This document shows, piece after piece, positions 59,001 to 64,000 of a stretch of 64,000 nt of DNA (position 1 is the first letter of the stretch; each line of letters opens with the position of its first letter). Location: the NCBI RefSeq assembly GCF_949628265.1, contig NC_088789.1:15058886-15122885 (forward strand), given 5' to 3'. The notes beneath the pieces are model-generated. The model was not told the DNA's origin. It saw nothing but the letters and a program-made list of their open reading frames with translations, and made no database searches. Source of the stretch: Cloeon dipterum. Taxonomy: Eukaryota; Arthropoda; Insecta; Ephemeroptera; Baetidae. A program made the translations under genes and the position numbers.

Positions 59001-62000
59001 GTTGACGCAGTAAATTTGCTAGGGAACTCGGTTGTGCTGACTTCAAACGGTATGAACAAGTTGTCAAGGTTAGCAATAATTTTTTATCGTTTTTCTAAAC
59101 TGAAAAATTGCCACCAATTGGGTTTCGAATGATTGGGACGATTGAAGTTCGCATGGTCACTGCGTGACCCAGCTAAAATCAAAAATTGTGGATGCCCTCT
59201 AGAGGCGTCCACCAGCCATCTAACGACAGTTGGTTGGCGTTGAAACCGTGGAATCCGTTTTTGCTGCCGCCAGAAACAGATTTTGCTCGTCGGCTGATGA
59301 TGACACCGACGATTTATTGCAGTAGGCTCTCAATCATGCATTTTTACTTGAACCAAAGGCTGTGAGATTAAGTATTGGCAAGTTTTGTTTGCAGCAAGAC
59401 TACTGTTTTTATTTTTCTCCTAATTGGACACATCTTGTGTTATGTCTTCGGCACAATTTATTGAATAAGCACCTGCAAGTGTGACGCACAAATTACGATA
59501 ACAAATGCTAGTATTTATTTAGTTTGTCGTATTATTTTGTGTTTGAAACAATCATGACGACCCCTTTTTTATTCAATTAGATCGTTACGTCTTAAGATTA
59601 TTTTCGTTCAGGCAAAGAATGGACTTGACTAAAGTTTGAATATTCGTCATAGCCCATAGCCTGTCCGACGCTGCAAAATCTGTGATGGGCGGCAGGGGGC
59701 GAATTGTGGTTTCGGGGATGAAAACCCACAAACATGTCAAAAATCAAAAGCTCGTACACTTTGTTTGATGAATCGTCAGCACCTAAGGAATGTTCCCTGG
59801 CACAGTGAAAGAGCGAAAAACGCAGAGGGACTCGCTTGTTGAACTGCGTGTTCTGTCTTAATACGAAAAAAAAATGCTTCGCGCGAGTGAGTGCATCCGA
59901 CACGGGGAGGAAAAGCAAAAGCGGCGGAAGAAATTTCCACACAGCTAGGCAACAAAAGCGACGAGCGTTAATTTTAATATAACAAAAACCCACACACACA
60001 GCAACACACAGATGGACAATTTTGTGCTCCACAGTAAACAAGTAACTCTATAATCTATATTTAAAATGGATATTTTGCGAACTAGCCAAGCGCGCATTGG
60101 AAGCCAGTATAGAAAATTGTGCTGAGAGCGGTGGCGAGAAGAACTGAAAAGTTACAAAATTTTAACCCGCAATGCGACGTAATTAGATGAGAGCGAGTGA
60201 GAAGAAAACAAATCAATTAATAACCCTGTGAAATTGAAGCCAAACGTTTCTCTCTTCCCATTAAAACTGTATAAATTTCAATATTGTGTACGTTGTCCTA
60301 AAGAGTAATACTACTGACAGACGAAAAAATGAACACCTGACTTACGCGTTGAGTTCTCATTTCAAATGGTGACAAATATATAATTAGATGTCTGTTGTTC
60401 CGAAAAAAATCATTGCCGATTTGAAGGACGCGAAAGAGCAATGCCATGTAGAAAAAGAAATGATATGCGATTGTATGTTCTTATTTTCTAATTTAATGTC
60501 GTATAAATACCCTATTATTTAAAAGAGGCAAAAGATGGCAGTGAGAAGAGTTAATTAATTATTGTGTACTAGAATCTGTGTCATTAATCTACAAAAAGTG
60601 AAAAAATACACAAGGAAAAAAGAAATATAAGCTTCTATTTGAACTGCATGTTAAGTTGGGTGGCAAATTTTCTAATTTTCTCTGATGAATAGCTTTGTGC
60701 GAAGAAATGAAAAAAAAATGTGGAAAAAATGTTATTACAAGTCATCGCAAGCACGTTTTGTATAAAGAGATGATAACTATTATACACGAATATATTATAT
60801 ATCCCGCGTTTTTTGTTGATTCGTGTAAATAACAATTAACTACAAACTTGTTCTTGATCATTGCATTTAGCCGCTTGTGGAAGTTAACTAAGTGAATATT
60901 TATTTTGTGAGCGAACCATAGAAGTTAAGGTGTTACATTGAACTCGACGTGGATCTGAATTTAAATATTTAATGAGAGTTGTGTAAATCACCGGGCTGGA
61001 AATGCAGCTGTTGGTTTTTGTCGTTTAGTCCCAAAAAGTCGTCTATTTTTAATGTCAAAACCAAACCGCGCGTCAAAGAAGGCGGCCAACTGCCGCGGCC
61101 AAGATGATAAAAGGATTTCCCGTACCTTTGCGGTTCAAGTTTGGTACGAGAAACCACTTTCACTGAATGCATTTTCCACCAGTTTTGTCTTGATGGAATC
61201 CCTCTCATGTGTAGCGTTAACATTTTAATTGTGTAGACTTATCAAAAACAAATTCTCAACTCTGTGATTATTGAAATTTGTATAAAGCGCTAATTTTAAG
61301 CATCGAATCTGTGTTTTTGCGTTTTAGCTGCAAAGAGTGTTGCTTTTTTGCCGCGTCCAGGGGTGCGCAGGACCAATCAGCGATCCCCTGAACATTCGAG
61401 TGCCATTTCGCCAGGATTTTTCCAGCAGAGTCGATCCAGGGATCTGCTCTTTGAAATAGACCAGATATTTTAGGCAACAAGTTGCTTTCTTTCTAGAATT
61501 CAAAACTATTACAGCAACAAAGAACTCCTTGATTTTTGTCAGTATGCTTCCACTTTTCTATGATAAAACTACGATTTATGTTAATTGTACGAATACGCCT
61601 TTTGTGTAAAACGTGTAACACAAATTAACCAATCACGTAAAAAATCATCTCTTGATTGCCAGTGTTTCTTCTTCAATCCCATCGTATAAAAGTGTCAGAT
61701 GATCAAATTGTTGAATTGATTTATGAGGTGTGATATTACTCCGTTGTTTCGTTTAGTTTCATTGGCTAGATGCATTGATCAATAAAATTTCTTTTTTTAA
61801 TGAGCATCAACCCAGTTTTTTATTTATTTGCTTTGCCCTCGACGAGAAATAAAACTCTACACTCAGGTGAAAAAATATAGAATTTAATCCAACACATTCA
61901 CAAAGTAATTATTTACACAAAAGCACAATTTACGTTTACACACAAGTGCGACATTCATGCTATAGCTAAGATATGAAAACTTCAGTTGTAATCGCGGGTC

Positions 62001-62396
62001 ACATAGTCACAGTCAACTCCTGACATCTGCGTGACTTTTTCCTACAAAGTTAAAACTAGAAACACCCTTCATAAGTTCCAATCAATAAGAAAATGTTAAT
62101 AATTTTGTGGCAAAAAATTGTGTTAGATATTTTCGTCTTAAATCTCTCTCCCACCTCATCCAGCCAGGAACTTTTGCTGCACCAGTAAAAGTCGCAGATC
62201 TCAAAGTTGACGCACGCTTGAAGGTTCCTCCTACTGCCGCGTTATTTTCGCCGTGTTCAAGGCTCAAATAGCGCGGCGAGGAGCTAATTGACACAAGAGT
62301 GAATAAATATTTGTTGGTGCATCGACGGTGAAACACAAAATGCGATGGGAACAAATTCGTCCAGCCTTTTAGAGGGCTTTACGTGTATTTGGCATT
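59001..62396. other. Gprk1 3' UTR and convergent SDR 3' UTR
   Basis: Gprk1 (+) and the dehydrogenase (-) converge here. A plus-strand AATAAA at 61781-61786 and a minus-strand signal (TTTATT) at 61819-61828 lie about 35 bp apart, suggesting the two transcripts abut near 61800. This would give Gprk1 a 3' UTR of up to 2.8 kb. No other gene supported. Confidence 0.5.
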
Positions 62397-63841
62397 TTAC
62401 TCGTGAGAGTCGCATCCACTGTCGATCAAGTCGCGCATCACCTCGCTAAACTTTTGGGGCAGCATCCTGGAAACACAAAATTTATATTGTTAATTAACTA
62501 ATAAAATTGGCAGGAAAATGGCCAAGAAGTTTTTTCAAAACCACAAAAGTCAACAAAAAATAGTTATCTTAATTTTTGGAGCTTGTACTTTGGTATGAAT
62601 TATGTTTTGGCGATAAAGTACTGCTGGACAGTACAAGATTTTATATTTTCTTTTAAAAATTATTTATATTTTTGAACCATCCATTCCGTATTTGTTATGG
62701 ACATATTGACGGACGCCTCTGATCGGCAAATCCGCCTTAACAAAGGGGATCGACCTAGTATGAGCACACAGACACAAATATGATGCACTTGAGCGCTCGG
62801 TTTGATATTTTGTTATTTAATTTACCTGGTGACATTGTTCATGTGGAAAAGGGCCCGGGGGATGGTCATCTCGTGCTGGTTCCTCCTCATGGCGAGGATG
62901 ATGCTGCTGGCAGCGGTCTTGGGCGACACGATGCCCAGCAGGGTGGGGAACCTGATCTTGGGCTTGTGCACGAGGCCGGTGCCCACGATGAAGGGGTAGA
63001 TGGTTGTCAGGTGGATTTCAGGCTTCTTGGGGTCCTGCCTGAGCTCCTCCCTCAGGGCCTCCATCATTCCTGAAAATTGAAGTCAAGATTTAGAAACGTG
63101 GCTGATATTATATGGGTGCTGGGACATGCCTCGGACGGCGAATTTGGCTCCACAATAGGGCACCAGGTTGGGCAGACCGCAGATGCCGGCCATCGAGGAA
63201 AGGGCGACCACGTGACCACGACCCAGGGCTCGCATGTCGGGAAGGAAAGCCTCCAGCATCTGGATTTTTTTTAATTTGATGTGATTTTTAAAATATTCGC
63301 GAAATTTCTCAGTGATCGTTTTTTTTTCTTCTAACAAATTAACATTTCTGTAAAAAAATTGTGCTCACCCAGAAGTGAGAGATAATGTTGACGTCGAAGT
63401 TCTTTCGGATATCTTGTTCAGAGTGTTTTTCGAGCGGCTTGCAAGGCATAATTCCAGCATTGTTGATCAGAATGGTGACGGGTCCAACCTAGAATTAAAT
63501 ATTTATTTACCACGCCAGCAATACAAACAGGCATCGATTGTGTTTTGGCGATTTCAACGGCCGCAGCTAGTTAACAAACGCGCGCGCGGCCTCGCCGAAC
63601 GCACACAAATTCGATTTTAAAAAGTGTTTACCTGCTCCTTAGCCTGCTTAGCCAGTTCGAGAACCTTTTGCCTGTCGGTCACGTCGCAGCAGAATGCAGC
63701 GGCTGTGCCTCCCAGGGACTTGATTTCCTTGGCTACCTGTTCGCACTTGGCGCCGTCCATATCCCAGAGCACCAGCTTGGCTCCCAGGCTGTGCAGCTGG
63801 AAGGCCAGCTCGCGGCCGATTCCCTGACCAGCCCCGGTGAC
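62397..63841 (-). CDS. SDR16C-like short-chain dehydrogenase/reductase (partial, N-terminus off window)
   Basis: NAD(P)-dependent oxidoreductase of the retinol/17-beta-hydroxysteroid dehydrogenase branch of classical SDRs (SDR16C, RDHE2/HSD17B11-like), usually on ER or lipid droplets. Five exons: 63632-63841, 63369-63488, 63130-63259, 62826-63069, 62397-62466; 257 residues plus a missing N-terminal exon. Motifs: cofactor loop VTGAGQGIG; LWDMD, acidic residue suggesting NAD over NADP; CDVTD; INNAGIM; active site SSMAG with YCGAK; then TIYPFIVGTGL. The intron after 63130 uses a GC donor (G/gcatgt). No GT donor keeps frame, and the resulting FAVRGMMEAL is family-like. Substrate unknown. The first exon, with any membrane anchor, lies beyond base 64000. 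Confidence 0.9.
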
Positions 63842-64000
63842 CTGGTTCGTAATAGGAAAATGCACGTGTTTTATTGGCCATCAATTAATTTCGACCTTTC
63901 AATTGTCCGTGCATTCTATGCACGCGTTTCCCATAAAAGGCCACATTCTGTGATCTGTGCTCAGCTAAACGTTTTCATTATTTATGGAAAAACGATTTTA
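63842..64000 (-). other. Intron of the SDR gene (right edge)
   Basis: Upstream of acceptor cgaaccag at 63842-63849. No N-terminal SDR exon is visible before the window ends. Confidence 0.5.

Overview
This is a gene-dense stretch of an arthropod nuclear genome, most likely a hexapod with a compact genome. Introns are mostly short (about 50-70 bp), intergenic DNA is AT-rich, and the proteins match insect orthologues such as extradenticle, Cul4, Rab6 with the fly-type tail, kurtz and Gprk1. I cannot name the species; an early-branching insect such as a mayfly would fit. I saw no rRNA, tRNA, CRISPR array or virus-like element. Gene models come from reading splice sites by eye and checking frame. 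Every complete model closes in frame, but none has transcript support. Layout, left to right: exd 5' exons (-, runs off the left end); Fam20B xylosylkinase (-); an hnRNP U-like SAP/SPRY/P-loop RNA-binding protein (+); ARL6IP1 (-); the RNA polymerase I factor TAF1B (+); a PLAT-domain lipoxygenase (+); an unrecognised 153-residue Ser/Lys-rich protein (-); cullin-4 (-); Rab6 (+); beta-arrestin kurtz (+); GRK2-type receptor kinase Gprk1 (+, with a 9.8 kb first intron); and an SDR16C-like short-chain dehydrogenase (-, runs off the right end). Most are independent housekeeping genes. The exception is the adjacent pair kurtz and Gprk1, same strand, whose products act in succession in receptor desensitisation: GRK phosphorylates the active GPCR, then arrestin binds. 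Rab6 beside them is a Golgi trafficking GTPase. The main points of interest are: (1) a lipoxygenase, a family absent from the well-studied insect models, with all five iron ligands and Gly at the stereocontrol (Coffa) site, predicting an R-lipoxygenase; (2) two tandem 144-nt copies of one kurtz coding exon, 44 nt apart, which look mutually exclusive; (3) two alternative 3'-terminal exons of Rab6 giving a fly-like -CSC tail and a vertebrate-like -CIC tail; (4) two non-autonomous DNA transposons inside the Gprk1 intron, one hAT-like with near-matching 8-bp target duplications; and (5) two GC-AG introns.
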